A DNA stretch of 64,000 nt, taken from Karalla daura (Eukaryota > Chordata > Actinopteri > Chaetodontiformes > Leiognathidae). The translations under genes and the position numbers were made by a program. Position 1 is the first letter of the stretch, and the number at the start of each line of letters is the position of its first letter. This document shows, piece by piece, positions 13,401 through 25,137 of the stretch. Where the stretch lies: positions 18,896,419 through 18,960,418 of the forward strand of contig CM055198.1 of NCBI GenBank assembly GCA_029224185.1, written 5' to 3'. The notes beneath the pieces were generated by a model. The model was given only the letters and a program-made list of their open reading frames with translations, did no database searches and was not told where the DNA came from.

Positions 13401-16400
13401 GCATTCATTCTGAAGTTACCCTCAATAGACAAAGCCACTAATATTGAAGCTGTTTCTAAGCAGTTACATGCGGACCACCATATAACGTCCTAGCTGTTGT
13501 AATTTCAGTACAAGAACGCTGCAGAATCTGCTCCTTTTCAATGTTTGCTCAGGCAGAAGCTGAACAAACTCTGGCTGGGATTTTCACAGATTTTTCACAT
13601 ATTACTATATTGCATCATGTCTGATCACGTCCAGCAGCCACAGTATGCAAAGTGAAGACAGTAGAAAACAATGTCCCCCGGCTGCTCTCAGCGCATACAG
13701 CGTGCCCGCTGTCTGCCCCGCTCGCTGCTATCACTCGGTTAAACATACACAGTCATGCAGGCTACATTATATGCTGGACCTCACATGACCCTGTGCATTC
13801 ACGCCACCGTAAGTGTTCATGCAGACAGCTCCCTGTAGATGTGGCTTCTCCAGAAGCACACACTCACACACACTCACACACACACACACACACACAGAGG
13901 CTACAGTACCTTAAACAACCCCGGGCGCTCATCAGTAGACTGCTAATCTACCCGAGTGAGGAACAACCGACTTAATAATTAATGCAACAAGAGATACGTT
14001 GCTCGTGTTTAACCACCATTCCATGGATCGGTTCATTGAGGTCACGCAACGTTTTTTCATTCAGCCCCTTAGATTCCTCGAATGTTTATGTTATTTCCTG
14101 TCCGCCTGCTCGCCTCCACAACCCCCGACCCCATCCTGAGGTTTTGTGTTATCATGAGTACCGGCGGGTACTCAGTTCAGTTCAGTTTTAAGGCTCCGAT
14201 GAATTACAAGTATTAACAGGGGGTTGCAGCATGATGACGGACACGCAATTAGGCCGGCTAAAAGGTCTGCATTAAGAGGGCTGCATTATAAAGCCCGGGC
14301 TGTATCTGAATGGACTACAGGACTGTTTAATTAGGGCTCAGACAGAAGGTAATATTATTCACTTGATGAAGCAGCCTGTAATGTGTGGAAACAGCGGCTG
14401 TGCAGCTGCTGTGAGTACACAAAGGCGGCACTCTTATGGCCTTTTGCCTGGAAGGCAAGGTGGCAAAATGGTTTGAAGCGCATACAGTCGATTTTTCTGT
14501 GAGTGGGGCAGATAAGCTACAGTCTTGGGTTTTCCAAAAAATTGAAAGCTTGGTGCCCCAGAGCCTCGACTTGCTCTGATGAAACAAACCCCTTTGTTGT
14601 GAGAGCAATTCGGAGACAGATCCATTCTTTTATTTTGGGCACTGACAAGTAGGTCAGAGGAGACTATGACAGTGCTGTGGTGAGGAGTAAACAGCAGCAC
14701 ATGATGTTGTTTTCCCCCTCTCAGTCCTGGCATCCAACACCAGCAGCAATCCTCTTGCCCTCAGGAAGTCCTCACATACCCCCTACCCCCGTCCCTTCCC
14801 ACAGTCCACTCCGCCCCCAAACAACCCCCCCCCCAACCTCTCCTCCAACCCCCTGCCCCCCCCCCTCCTTTGATCTCCAGCTCCGGCAACCCACGGCCAT
14901 TCACCTCTGACATATCAGGACAGGCGGAGAGGAGACTTTCACTGTAGTCAGCGCTGCCAAACAAACTGCCTCAGAGTAAGGTCCCCCCCCCACCCCCGAT
15001 CCCCCCCCCTGACCCCCCCCACCTCCCCAAAAGTAGTATTATTTCCCCTCCAGAGGAGGTGGACAGCAGCGTTGCAGCTGCTGAGGTCTGACAAGTGTTA
15101 ATCTGCTAAGAGGAAACTCATTTGGCTCGCTGGTTATGCCACATGGCAAATTAAAGCTGCGTGATCGGGAAAGATCCAGGAGGACAATCAAATAAAAAAC
15201 AAACGAACAACAACAAAAAACAAACCGCAGGTTTTATCGTCTCTGCGCTGAATCGATCACAGCCTCATCCTGTAACTTCAGCTGATTGAATTACCTGTAA
15301 CTCATGAGCTACAGTAAGTAAAAAAAAAAGAAAAAGAGAAGAAAAAAAAAAAAGGGGTCATGCGTCATAGACGGACCCAGCTGAGGATCATGACAAAATG
15401 AGGGAGTAATGCCCTCCCGTACCCTGCTCCGGATACAGTGCCAGGGCTGGAAACCGAGCTCTGGATGTTTACAACTCCGAGAGAGGAGGGTAGAAACTTC
15501 TGGGCATCGTTAACACCCCTCCATGTCCACATCCATTAAGTATTCATACTGTGTGTGCCACCTGGAGTTACAGTTACATGCCAGCGCTCCTGAGAGGGTT
15601 ATCGCCTTTCTCTGACAGTAGCAGAAAAGGTGTGGATTCAGACACTGTCAGCTGTATGTGCCTCCATGTGATAACAGAGCGGCTTTTTGTGTTTTCTCAC
15701 ATCCAGCGAATGGGTTAACGTTCCAGCGGGACGTGGAAGGAGCCACTTCACTGCGTGCCGGCTTTATAGCAATCAATAACGATTTTATCGGCCGCCATAA
15801 ACCGGCCCGTCGGCGCTTTGATGCCGAAATGCAGAAGTTTAACCAACTGATCGAGTTGATGTTTATCTGACATAATTATTGTGAAGAGGAAAACTGGGTC
15901 GCGGTTTTAAAAACGGAGGGTTTCTTTTTTTTTCCTCTTCTTCTCTTTTTCCAGTTAATCTGCAGACTAATTTTCTGGATCAATCCATCGATTGTTTGAT
16001 CTATCGAATCGGGGGGAAAACATGCCCATCGTCGTTCCTCCTAAGCGCCAGCTGACTTAAAACGAGACGTTTTAGCAGATTCTGGAAGTTGTGATAGTTG
16101 GGCCAGATCAATCACTTCTGCTCCACTTAAAAATAAACCGAGCAGGCAGTAATCTATAAATGGTATTGTCAGTCATTAAAAGGTTTATATTTCCTCGTTA
16201 TTAGTCATTCTGGGGCTTTATTTCAGAAACTGTCAGGGACTCAATCAGTCCCTCCCTGATTAATTTTTAAGAGCTAAAATTACAGTGGCTGGTGTTGGCG
16301 GAGATAATTCACCAACCAACAGGAGCTGGCAACCATCGTACATCCTTATATTTACTGATTTATTTTATGCATCGTTACAGATTACTGTACACAACTTAAT

Positions 16401-18919
16401 GTTGGCTCACGTGCTGAGATGCTGCCTTTGTTGTAGACATTTTCCTTGTCAAGTTTTGTATATTTTTGACATTTCACGTCACTCCAGACTGCAGGATGAA
16501 TTCAGCCTCGGGGATAATGAAATTAAAGTTGATAGAGGTGGCATTAACTAATTACTTGTGGCATCAAGCTCCAATGAGGTCATTACTGATGACTTAAAAG
16601 GTGTTTTTTGATGCTAATAATAACATTTCTGTGAAAGTAATAACACAACACCTGATAACAGCGATAAAAAAATAGTAACTGACTGGTTTAAAAACAAGCT
16701 GTTTATGGCTCTGATTAAATTTACCTCTGTCTTTATTTTTCCTTCTCCTCTCCTAAAAGAATATCTTGCGTTTTGACTAAACTCCCCCAACTTGTTCCAG
16801 ACAATGCGAGCCCAGATTGCAAATCACAAATCATCATCCAAGGTTTCTGCAGCTGTTTGGCCCTCCCAAAAAAATAAAAAACCCCTCAAACTTTTAAGAT
16901 AAAAACAAAAACAAAAAAAACTGATTGCGATGCCGACTGATAACACTAGATGCTCGCCTTGTCAAGAACCAGGTTTGTAATATGAGCGTTTTATTAATGA
17001 AAAACAAAGAAGGTGTCTGCGCTGTTGCACGTTAAGTGTAAATTATTCCACAGGCGCTCGCACGCGGGAGGTGAGGATAGTATGTCTGTGAAATTGTGAG
17101 GCTGGCGCTGTAAACGCTACGGCTGTGGCAAAATGGCATGCAGTGGGTCTGGATGCCAAGAGATATTAGTGGGTGATATGTGAGAGGGCCTCCCACCTCC
17201 CTGTTGATAAATTATGGAGCATCATGACAGGAACAGTTTAACCCAGCCAGCATGACAGGCAAGTTTAGATCCCGGGATCACAAGTACTGTAGCTTACTCA
17301 ACGGGCCTGATGTGTTCCTGCTCAGGTTTAACATTATAGGAGGAAGGGTGTCCCACAGATCCTGGGAAAGAATTGGTGATCGAATTTGGATGGAAAATGC
17401 CTTAAAAAACTGTGAGAAGAAAGTTTGATGTCCTGGAAATAAAAAAGTTTTTTCCACAAGAATTCTCTCTCCCCTCTCTGCCTCTCTCCAACTTGTGATT
17501 CAACGCAGGTGATTTAGTAGGATTGCGTGTGTACGGATTGGTGAATTTGCCTTTAAACAGCCAGGGCCTTTCTCTGTGGAGCTGCTATGTTTTTCCCATG
17601 GCTGCATGTTTTTTTTCCCGGGTGCACCTGTTTCCTCCCACAGTCCAAAGACATTCATGCTTAGGTCAACTGGAGACTCTACAGTAAAATCGCTCCTAGG
17701 TGTGATTAGAGTGAATGGTCTTTGTGCGTGTCCTGAGGTGGACCTGTTTAGAGTGTACTTCCTGCCTTCATCCAACGTGCACTGGAGGTAGACTCCAGCA
17801 GATCCCCCACTACACTATAAGGCAGGTAGAAATGGATGGGCACGTATCTAGTTGGTATATTATTTCTAAGCGTGCAAGGGGAGTATTTGATAGATTAGTT
17901 ACAGCCACTGACTTGTAATCACACATCTGGGGGTAGGAGAGGACACAATCGCCCATAAGTGCAGCCGAGGCAAACGACACGTTTGCTTCAGACAACTTGT
18001 CTCGTCTGTCTGACTGCAGCGGGTGAAAGTGTCCTGGAAAAGTCCCGGGCAAATGGTTTGAGGAGCAGAGTGGGAAGCCCTGGGGGAGTGTTGGTGCAGA
18101 CACACGTGTTTGTGGAAGTACCTGTGTGCGTTTGCCTGTGGGCGTCCAGAGCATCCTCGGAGGAGAACGTGGCTCCGCACTGATCACACACCAGCGCCTC
18201 TGCCGGAGCTGCAGAGAGAGAGAGAGAGAGAGAGAGAGAACCAGGTTCATTAGAAAGCGTCTCCGACAGACAGCAAACAGGTAGCAACCGCACAATAAGT
18301 CGGTTAATTTAGCATTTAGAGGGGAAAAGAGCTGAACAAAGGCGCCCCCACCTTTCTTTTTTCTTCTTCTTCTTTTTTTTTTTTTTTCAAAAGTCACCAA
18401 AGAGCCTCGCTTGTCGCACACTTGCTCTTTTCAGGTGTTAACACGAGGAAGCAAATGCGCGGGAGTACAATGGAGCAGAAGGGGGAAAAGCGCCATAAAA
18501 ACGCAACTCAGGACAAACAAAGGCACCAGACAGGGTGCAACGGCCCTTCTTCTCGACAAAAAAGAGCCGAGCTGAAGAGTTTTATTTACCGTGCCCTGTT
18601 ATCAGTCTCTGAACAGTGAGCAGACTGTCTGCCTGAGAGGCCACAGAAGGACTGGGTGTTCTCTCTACAGCAGACGCTTCCCGCCTACGGCACATCCCTT
18701 TATCAAAAAAAAAACAGTTCAGAGTCAACACCCCAAATCCCATCGCATACACTGTAACTACAGTTCCCAGTTCACCTTTGGAATGCCCTTGTCTGCTCTG
18801 ATGAAGACATGAAAGAGACAAGTATGCATACTGCTTGCAGAAATGCTCGATCCTGGTTGTGCACTCACCTCACACCTGCACAGACAGACACACAGGACAC
18901 ACACACACACACACATTCC

Positions 18920-18952
<33 letters not shown>

Positions 18953-19232
18953 GCACGCACACAGCTGTTTGGATGTGGGTTGGCTCTCACAGAGATGTAA
19001 ATCGGTTGCAGATCCATACTGGCCCAGGGCTCATTCACTGATCTATTTTCTGCTCAGCTGGCTTTAAATGAAGTTAAAATGACTCATTAAAACACCCACA
19101 AGCTTTGGGAACTCTGAGCGCTACAGCCTAAATGTGGTCCTCTTTCAACTCTTACGATGCCTCTATACACAGACACTGTGTGCCACTGTTCCCATTGCTG
19201 TTGCACACAAATAACAAAAAAAAGGGAAGGAG

Positions 19233-19268
<36 letters not shown>

Positions 19269-20164
19269 CAATCTGTTCATTTCTAAAAACAACAATTTTT
19301 GAAAACAAACTGTGACTGTTTTGGAACTGCGCGTTTTGTTACACGGAGCAAAAATAAAACTTGGTAGAGAGCAGTCTTGTTATAGTAGTAACACGGCGGA
19401 GCGGCGTTGTAGATCCTGATGTTGTGTGACGCTGTCCAGTGTGCTGTGTTGTGTTGTGTGAGATTGTGTGATAAGGGAAGAGGAGAACATAGTGCATTGT
19501 CTTGTGCAGTCAAAGGCACGGAGTGTGCTCTCATCCATAAACCATCAAACTGTCTCCAGACGCGGCTGCAATCGTCCTCCATCAAAACACTTTGTCTGGC
19601 ATACCAAAATAAGAGCCAGCATCGAGCTGAATACCAAATCAGCCCATTAGAGCAGTGGAGCACTCGCTCCTTAGCAACCAGTGGGATCTAAGGCTGCTAT
19701 ACCGAAATACACAGTGACAAAGAAATGAGATCCACATCTCTCTTTTTTTTTTGTAGTATTATGGGCTGACACATTGGGATGGGAAAGACTTTATGCGAAA
19801 ATTCAAATTAGGTTAAAGGTGCCTGCTGTCGCGGATGTCGGCGCGAATTGAAAATCAAAGCGTGTTGTCGAGGTCTGGGAGCAATGCAAGACAATGCGTG
19901 CGTTTAGGGTTATGCGGAGGCTACAGAGGAAAAGAGGGGGGAAGGAAGAAAAAATAAATAAAAGGGGGACGACTCAGGTGAAGTTTAAAAGACGCAGATT
20001 CTCTCTTGTCTGTCAGCAGTCTGTCATTCCCAGAACAATCCTCCGAGAGCAGGCAAGGGAGGACAGGGACCTCGCCTTGTCTATACACATATACTAACTG
20101 AGCTTTTTCTTGTTTTAGATTCATTTTTAGTCCCTGATCCTCCCCACCACCACCACCACTCCTC

Positions 20165-20198
<34 letters not shown>

Positions 20199-20492
20199 AC
20201 CCCCCCTTCTCCCCTCCCCCCCCCATCCCCCCCCTGCTCCTCTTTCTCTATTTTGGATAAAGTAGCTGGGAGAGCAGTCAGGTCTGATTAAGTCTGCATT
20301 TGGGTACAGTGTGTTCCTGGACACACATCTGCGAGCGAGCCATCACACACGCTTCGGAACACTGGCAGAACACCCAGGCCTGCCGGCAGCTGATGATGTC
20401 ATCACTCAGAAGGGGCAGAGCTGGCGAGCTGCCAGAGTCTCCGAAAAAACACAGAAACGATTCAAACGGAGAGAGAGGAAGACTAGAGAGGG

Positions 20493-20532
<40 letters not shown>

Positions 20533-22902
20533 GGAAAGAGAGAGGTACACAGACATGGAAAAGAAAGCATGATCCAAGTATTCGGAGCAGCACTAACTGG
20601 TAGGAGGAGACGGATGAAGAAGAAGGAGAAGAAGGAAGAGGAGGAGGAGGAGGAAGAGGAGAGGAGAGGAGGAGAGGAGGGGAGGGGGGGGTTGTAGTAT
20701 GAACAGGTGCATTTGAAAGGCCGCACTATCAAGAGGCTCCATGAGAATCCTCTGCACTCTGAGTACCTGTGTGAGATAGCATGTGCATCCGCAGCCGCAT
20801 GCTGTCCTGGAAGTGTTTGCCACAGTACTCGCAGCCGTGGCCCTTCTCCTCGTTGTGCAGCCTCCTGTGGAAAATTAAAACAAAAAAAAAAAAGACAAAC
20901 ACAAAGCGCGTTAACAGAGACGAGAACAAGAGTGGAAAAAACACACTTGTGATGATAAAAGTGTCTCGTTTCTGCTTCTTTTTCCCCCCCTTCTGCCTCT
21001 CTCTCTCTCTCTCTTTCTCCCTGTAAGGTCTCCCAAACCCAGAAGCATCATTGTCCCTGTGACAAGAGGAGCATGTTTTAATTCCGGCAAGAATCCCTCG
21101 CTGAATGCAACATCATTAGTGTAAGAGGCCCTCGGAGTTGTGAATCACAACGCATGAATGCTAAAAGAACACAGACAATAGGATATCTGGCTAATTTCAG
21201 AGTGCAGACATACGCGTGCCTCCACCCGCCAGCACTGCAAGACACTGGGCACGCACACACACACACACACGCACACACACCATGTACGTGCACATGTGCC
21301 CGCATCCCAACATAGCACACAAATGCATGAGCTACACACACACGCACTTCTGTAACTGCAATGAAAAGGAGAAAAGAAGATGATTCGCTGAAGCTCTGCC
21401 GGCAGCAAAACCTATCATATCATATCACACACATCCAAGCATGCGAGGCATCTGTACTGTTATCCTTACATCACCCCGCCGCCAACAGCAGAGAAAATGG
21501 CCTCAGAAGAGGCCATGATTAAACACAGTCTGCGGTCCAAATAAATTCCGGGATGCGAGTTACACACACATGAATTGCACATGAACGTTAACAAAGGGGA
21601 AAAGACATCATCTCGGCTCAGGAACACGGAGGTTTGTTTGGACGTTTTGCCTCACTTCAGCCCATCTGACCTTCTTTTAAGAGCGATTGTTTTAACCGTG
21701 ACTGGGAGAGAATACTTTGCTCTGTTTTCTCTCTCTCTCTCTCCACGTAAACTGCTTAATAAAAGGCAGAAATTCGACGCAGACCCGGTGCATCGAGCAA
21801 CTCGAGCCGCGGACGAGTGTCAGAATGTCTTCAGCGTCACCTCCACTCGTGTCCCGTCTCCTCTCCTCTGACAAAATACAGACAGCAATTAATGTAGAGT
21901 CACGCCATGATCTATTTTGTGACGTAGCGTCAGTGTTTTTGTTGGTATGCGCGTCACTTTTTGGATGTGAGCGTCTGCTAAATGAGGAAATGTAAATGTT
22001 TCAAAAGGAAAACACTCAATAAAATATTATGGACTCCATCCACAAGTTATAAATAAAGCTTCCATCTTCCAATAAAATTAATTAGTTTTAGTATTGAGGT
22101 TTCATATCTAAATACAGTATCAAGACACCATTATTTGCCATTAACTCACAAGATTAACATGAAAGTTTTATTTGTTTTTTAAGCTTGAATATTGTCAATA
22201 TATGGAAAAAAAAATGTATGTCGCATCTGATTATCCGAATGTCTAGTCCAAATGTGAATACTTTTTTCTCTCTCTCTTTCTCCACATATATCAATTCATA
22301 TATTTTTTAGGACAATTTTAGGTACAACGACAATAAAGAATTTAAAATATAACACATTGTTTATCAGCAATGGGCTAAAAAAATGTAGAAGTAGTGGTAA
22401 TATGAAGCCCTTTTTCAATAATTGCATAATGAATAAAGAAAAGAGCAAATCAGCAGCTTGTTAATGGTAAACATGTGCAGCCAGATGTATAATTTCCCTT
22501 TTAAAAACCACTTTGTACCTTTTCTGCTTTCAGTATAATTCTCGAAAGCAGCATTTTCTTTTTCCTTTTTCGCTCTTTAACTAAACAAAATATTAGACGA
22601 ATCAAACAAATGTACGTAGTTATGCATGCTTAAACTGTGCCAGTAGACAGTTTGGTAACAACACAACGAATGTCAATCTGCAGCCCAGGTGCATGCTCAG
22701 TGACCTGGTTCCAGACACACAGCAACTTCATCACATCCCGGAGCAGTGCCACCAATGGCAAGTCCTCCTCCGACCTGCAGACATGCGCCTGTCTGCATGA
22801 GTAAGAAGGCGAATCACTAAATATCCCACAGGATGCTGTGTTTCTACACAGCTCTGGAGTGGCACAGGGCAGAAATGTCAGCCACAGGCGCGCAGATAGA
22901 TG

Positions 22903-22934
<32 letters not shown>

Positions 22935-25137
22935 GATAGAGAGAGAGGGAGCAGGATTGTGATCCTAATCACGAGTTAGCCACACATCAGGACTTTAGGC
23001 TCACAGATCTTCTTGTTTCTAATGAGTCAAAACGCTGCCAAACACGCAAATTAAAAATATCCGCAATCAAACTAATGAGACCCGTCACTGAGGTGCTCGC
23101 TAACTTTTCCTGCACAATGACAAAAATCTTAATTGACAAGCTGGTGAGAGAAGCAGAAAAAAAAAACAACAACAACAGGAAAAAAAAAAAAAAAAAAAAA
23201 AAAAAAACCCCAGCCCGACAGAGCGCGTTGTGAGACAGAAGTTATCCATCACGGAGCTGAAAGCGTCCAGCCCGGTCCCTGCTGAGAGCTCCTCTCTGCC
23301 GATGCAAAGGAACGCACATCAAAGCCTGGGAGGCAGCCTGTTGTGCGAGCACGCTTCTGCACAAATAATCAAACAGAATTTAGAAAAATCAGGCTTTGTA
23401 AATAACAGCGTTACACGACACCAAGGCCTCTTTATATCAAATCGCGCACAAAGAGCCGATTCAAACCATCCCGAGACGTCTCACTGTTAAGACACGAGTG
23501 CAGGTGTCCCTGAGAATAAATTAACATATTTGCTGTTGCTCCTTCCAGCTTTTTAAATCACAGTACTTTAACATGATAGAGGAGGGGAGGCAGGGGGTAT
23601 CCTTAGGACTAAGCATTCAATCCTAGAGATACGTGTCCAGAACTGCTCCTGACGGCATAATCAACCACCTGCTTTACAGCCATCACACAGCACGCGCACA
23701 CATCCCTCATCCTTTATTGGGCCGAGCGTGTTTGTCTGTGAAATGCTGCAGTGAGACGGGCTTTGCTGCACTTTCTCTTTCCACCTGATTGTTTGATTTT
23801 TTTTTTGGGCCCCCGAGTTTTTCCTCACTCAGGTGCATGCTCTGTGCGAGTCGAGATGCTAAAATGGATGATAAAATATTCAGGGCTGTTGTTATTGGGA
23901 ATGTTGATGATGTTTCTGGTTGCTTTTGTTTGTTTGTTTCTGGCTGTTTTTACCTGTGCTGCTCCATGGCCTGCCTGCTGTGCAGCTGAAGACCACACTC
24001 CCCGCAGCACAGCTGGCCCGGGGCCGGGGCCTCGTGCCTCATCCCGGCTGCAAACTGGCCCAGCCGGCTCAGCAGCTCCCGGTGCAGCAGGCCCTGGTGC
24101 AGCAGGCCGCCGTAGGCCCGGGGGTCCAGCGGCACGCCCAGGGAGGGCGCCACGGACACGGACACGGGCAGCACCCCGGCCTCCCCGCTGTGGTTGGACT
24201 GCTGCATGGAGTAGATGGAGGCCAGGTGCTTGTCTGAGATCCCGGGGAAGCCGTCCAGGGAGTTGGCCGCCCCCGGCGCTCCGTCCTCGGGGCCCGGGTG
24301 CAGCTCCCGGGCGCTGGTGATGACGCTGCCCCTCAGCGGCGTGCCCGGCCCGTCGTCCCGGGGCGGCTCCGAGGCGCAGCTGCCCTCCCCGCCGCTGGAG
24401 GACCGGCCCTCCAGGCCGTTGGCGTCGTCCACCTGCATGTTCTCCGCTTTTACACTTCTGGCAGGGTCCAGGGGGTGGGACGACAGGTCGAGGCCGGGGG
24501 GCTGGGGCTGCTGGGAACTCTCCATGTCCACCTCCGAGTCCAGTTTGGGGCTCGACTCAGGGGCGGGTTCGCCCTCCGGCCCCGGAGAGCTTCTCTCGGC
24601 CATGTGGTAGAGCGCCAGGTGGTGCAGGGCGGTGGGCGTGCTGCGGGGGGGGCCGTCCTGTATGGAATGCTTCTTGGACATCAACATGTGCCTCCAGTGG
24701 CGGGCGCGGCTGTGGTCGCCGTGCTCGCCGCCGGGGCCGTGGTTCCTCACCGCCACCTCCTCGCTCTGCTCCGCCTGGATGGTCTCCAACACCTTCAGGC
24801 ACTGCTCCTCCAGGTACTCGATCTCCAGGATCTCGGCGGCGTACAGCAGGTCGTCCAGGTCCTCGGCGGTGGCCTGCAGTGAGGCCGTGTAGGCGTACTC
24901 CAGGATCTGCTGGAAGGTCTTGGGGGACAGGAAGTCCAGGGCGTAGCGCAGGCTGCTGCGGTGGAACAGGATCTCGAACATCTTGCTGGTGCAGGCCAGG
25001 ACGGTGCGGTGGGCCGGGAACTCCTGGCCGTCCACCGTGATGATGACGTCACACAGGGTGCCGGTCAGACGCATCTGGTTGGCCCGCTGCAGCAGCGTGC
25101 CGGGGTGAGTGGGGTTGTGGAGCTGGAGGACGCCCAT
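7210..25137 (-). CDS. zbtb16: zbtb16 (PLZF) BTB/POZ zinc-finger transcription factor, complete coding region in six exons
   Basis: Coding exons on the minus strand are 25137-23954, 20864-20767, 18208-18122, 9873-9703, 8645-8478 and 7439-7210. They total 1938 nt, giving 645 aa plus TGA; human PLZF is 673 aa. Every border has GT/AG and all phases agree. Order of parts: BTB/POZ (about residues 8-120), a long disordered linker, then nine C2H2 fingers, ending in WRIEKTYLYVCYV. PLZF is known as a nuclear, sequence-specific repressor that recruits NCoR/SMRT and HDACs through the BTB dimer and acts in stem-cell maintenance, patterning and neurogenesis. The BTB pocket residues Asp30 and Arg44 (human D35, R49) are present, as is the SUMO motif VKAE (human K242 region). 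Teleosts have a and b copies; which one this is was not decided. It is transcribed in the same direction as the neighbouring ncam1. Confidence 0.97.
7440..8477 (-). other. zbtb16: zbtb16 intron 5
   Basis: 1.04-kb intron; its 3' half (nearest exon 6) is a SINE-like copy at about 7595-7882 with an internal (TG)n tract. The rest is AT-rich with nothing recognised. Confidence 0.8.
7595..7882 (+). repeat. SINE-like dispersed repeat, copy 2
   Basis: Well preserved: GACACGGTGGATTAGCGGTT, ATCACTGTCGCCTCGCAGC, GGGTTTCGACTCTTGGGTC (box-B-like), GTGGAGTTTGCGTGTTCTCC, GTGTGAGTGTGAGAGTGAAT and GGCCTGTCCAGG, ending AAATGGATGAGTGGATGAGG. Antisense to zbtb16. Confidence 0.85.
8478..8645 (-). CDS. zbtb16: zbtb16 coding exon 5: zinc fingers 6 and 7
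   Basis: 168 nt encoding DHPFECEFCGSCFRDDGTL, HKRIHTGEKPYECNGCGKRF and SLKHQLETHYRVHTG, with the canonical TGEKPY inter-finger linker. Acceptor GCTTTCAG|GC, donor CACACAG|GTGAGA. Phase 1 in and out. Confidence 0.97.
8646..9702 (-). other. zbtb16: zbtb16 intron 4
   Basis: 1.06-kb intron of unique, non-repetitive, low-complexity-free sequence. No exon or repeat recognised; such clean sequence in a developmental regulator gene may include conserved non-coding elements, not testable here. Confidence 0.7.
9703..9873 (-). CDS. zbtb16: zbtb16 coding exon 4: zinc fingers 4 and 5
   Basis: 171 nt encoding GTDMAVFCLLCAKRF, ALQQHMEVHAGMHSYICSHC and TLKRHLRSHTG, fingers 4 and 5. Almost identical to human PLZF in the same segment. 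Acceptor TTCTCCAG|GG, donor CACACGG|GTGAGA. It is reached after an 8.2-kb intron, the longest in this gene. Confidence 0.96.
14760..15030. repeat. C-rich homopolymer tracts
   Basis: Several runs of 7-10 C (for example at 14826, 14857, 14983, 15001, 15013), so the transcribed minus strand is G-run-rich with G-quadruplex potential inside zbtb16 intron 3. Confidence 0.85.
17545..17840 (+). repeat. SINE-like dispersed repeat, copy 3 (5'-truncated)
   Basis: Shares GGGCCTTTCTCTGTGGAGCT, GTTTCCTCCCACAGTCCAAA, CTTAGGTCAACTGGAGACTC, CTAGGTGTGATTAGAGTGAA and AGGCAGGTAGAAATGGATGG with the other copies. The box-B-containing head is missing. Confidence 0.75.
18122..18208 (-). CDS. zbtb16: zbtb16 coding exon 3: zinc finger 3
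   Basis: 87 nt encoding A-PAEALVCDQCGATFSSED followed by ALDAHRQTHT, finger 3 (human: VCDQCGAQFSKEDALETHRQTH). The acceptor CTCTGCAG is preceded by a pure (CT)n microsatellite that serves as its pyrimidine tract. Donor ACACAG|GTACTT. Phase 1 in and out. Confidence 0.95.
18212..18239. repeat. (GA)n microsatellite forming the exon 3 pyrimidine tract
   Basis: Pure GA on plus, CT on minus, ending 3 nt before the AG of the zbtb16 exon 3 acceptor. Confidence 0.95.
20469..20692. repeat. purine-rich GA and GGA tracts
   Basis: Two purine blocks (20469-20550 and 20613-20692) in zbtb16 intron 2, within 0.1 kb of exon 2. Confidence 0.9.
20767..20864 (-). CDS. zbtb16: zbtb16 coding exon 2: zinc finger 2
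   Basis: 98 nt, acceptor TTTTCCACAG, donor ACACAG|GTACTC. It completes the Arg codon of exon 1 and encodes RRLHNEEKGHGCEYCGKHF followed by QDSMRLRMHMLSHT, finger 2. A T-rich tract precedes the acceptor. Phase in 2, phase out 1, matching both neighbours. Confidence 0.95.
20865..23953 (-). other. zbtb16: zbtb16 intron 1 (between BTB exon and finger 2)
   Basis: 3.1 kb, AT-rich, with CT tract near 21000, CA at 21256-21283, GA at 22907-22950 and a poly(A) block at 23157-23207. No exon or gene recognised. Confidence 0.75.
23157..23207. repeat. poly(A) tract
   Basis: A-rich block ending in about 26 consecutive A; may be the tail of an old retroposon, but no body was recognised next to it. Confidence 0.85.
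23954..25137 (-). CDS. zbtb16: zbtb16 coding exon 1: start codon, BTB/POZ domain, linker, start of finger 1
   Basis: The exon encodes 394 codons plus two bases. The protein starts MGVLQLHNPTHPG. The ATG sits in a good context (AGCAACATGG) and has an in-frame TGA 9 nt upstream, so the start is well fixed; human PLZF starts five residues earlier. The BTB domain contains TLCDVIITVDGQEFPAHR, SKMFEILFHR and LDFLSPKTFQQILEYAYTA. The linker is rich in Pro, Ser and Gly and keeps VKAENMQVDD and SVITSARELH, blocks shared with human PLZF. The last codons give CGECGLQLHSRQAMEQHR, finger 1. The donor is CACAG|GTAAAA. The sequence is very GC-rich and CpG-rich, unlike the AT-rich introns. A good acceptor (CCGATCCACAG) ends at 25221, so the exon probably starts at 25220 with 83 nt of 5' UTR. 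Confidence 0.97.

Larger units (their letters stand above)
9874..18121 (-). other. zbtb16: zbtb16 intron 3 (8.2 kb)
   Basis: Longest zbtb16 intron here. Mostly unique AT-rich sequence (for example 10680-13500 and 16200-17450), with short CA/TG tracts (12400-12424, 13858-13897), C-rich runs at 14760-15030, A-rich runs near 15320 and 16870, and a SINE-like copy at 17545-17840. No coding exon recognised. Confidence 0.75.
18209..20766 (-). other. zbtb16: zbtb16 intron 2
   Basis: 2.6 kb. Rich in simple repeats: (GA)n at 18212-18239, CA/TC at 18897-18963, (GA)n at 19237-19266, CT/C tracts at 20145-20235, GA/GGA tracts at 20469-20550 and 20626-20692. No exon recognised. Confidence 0.75.

Noticed and set aside
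24215..24882. Plus-strand open frames opposite the zbtb16 BTB exon
   Set aside because: Shadows of the GC-rich coding exon; the minus-strand frame is unmistakable PLZF.
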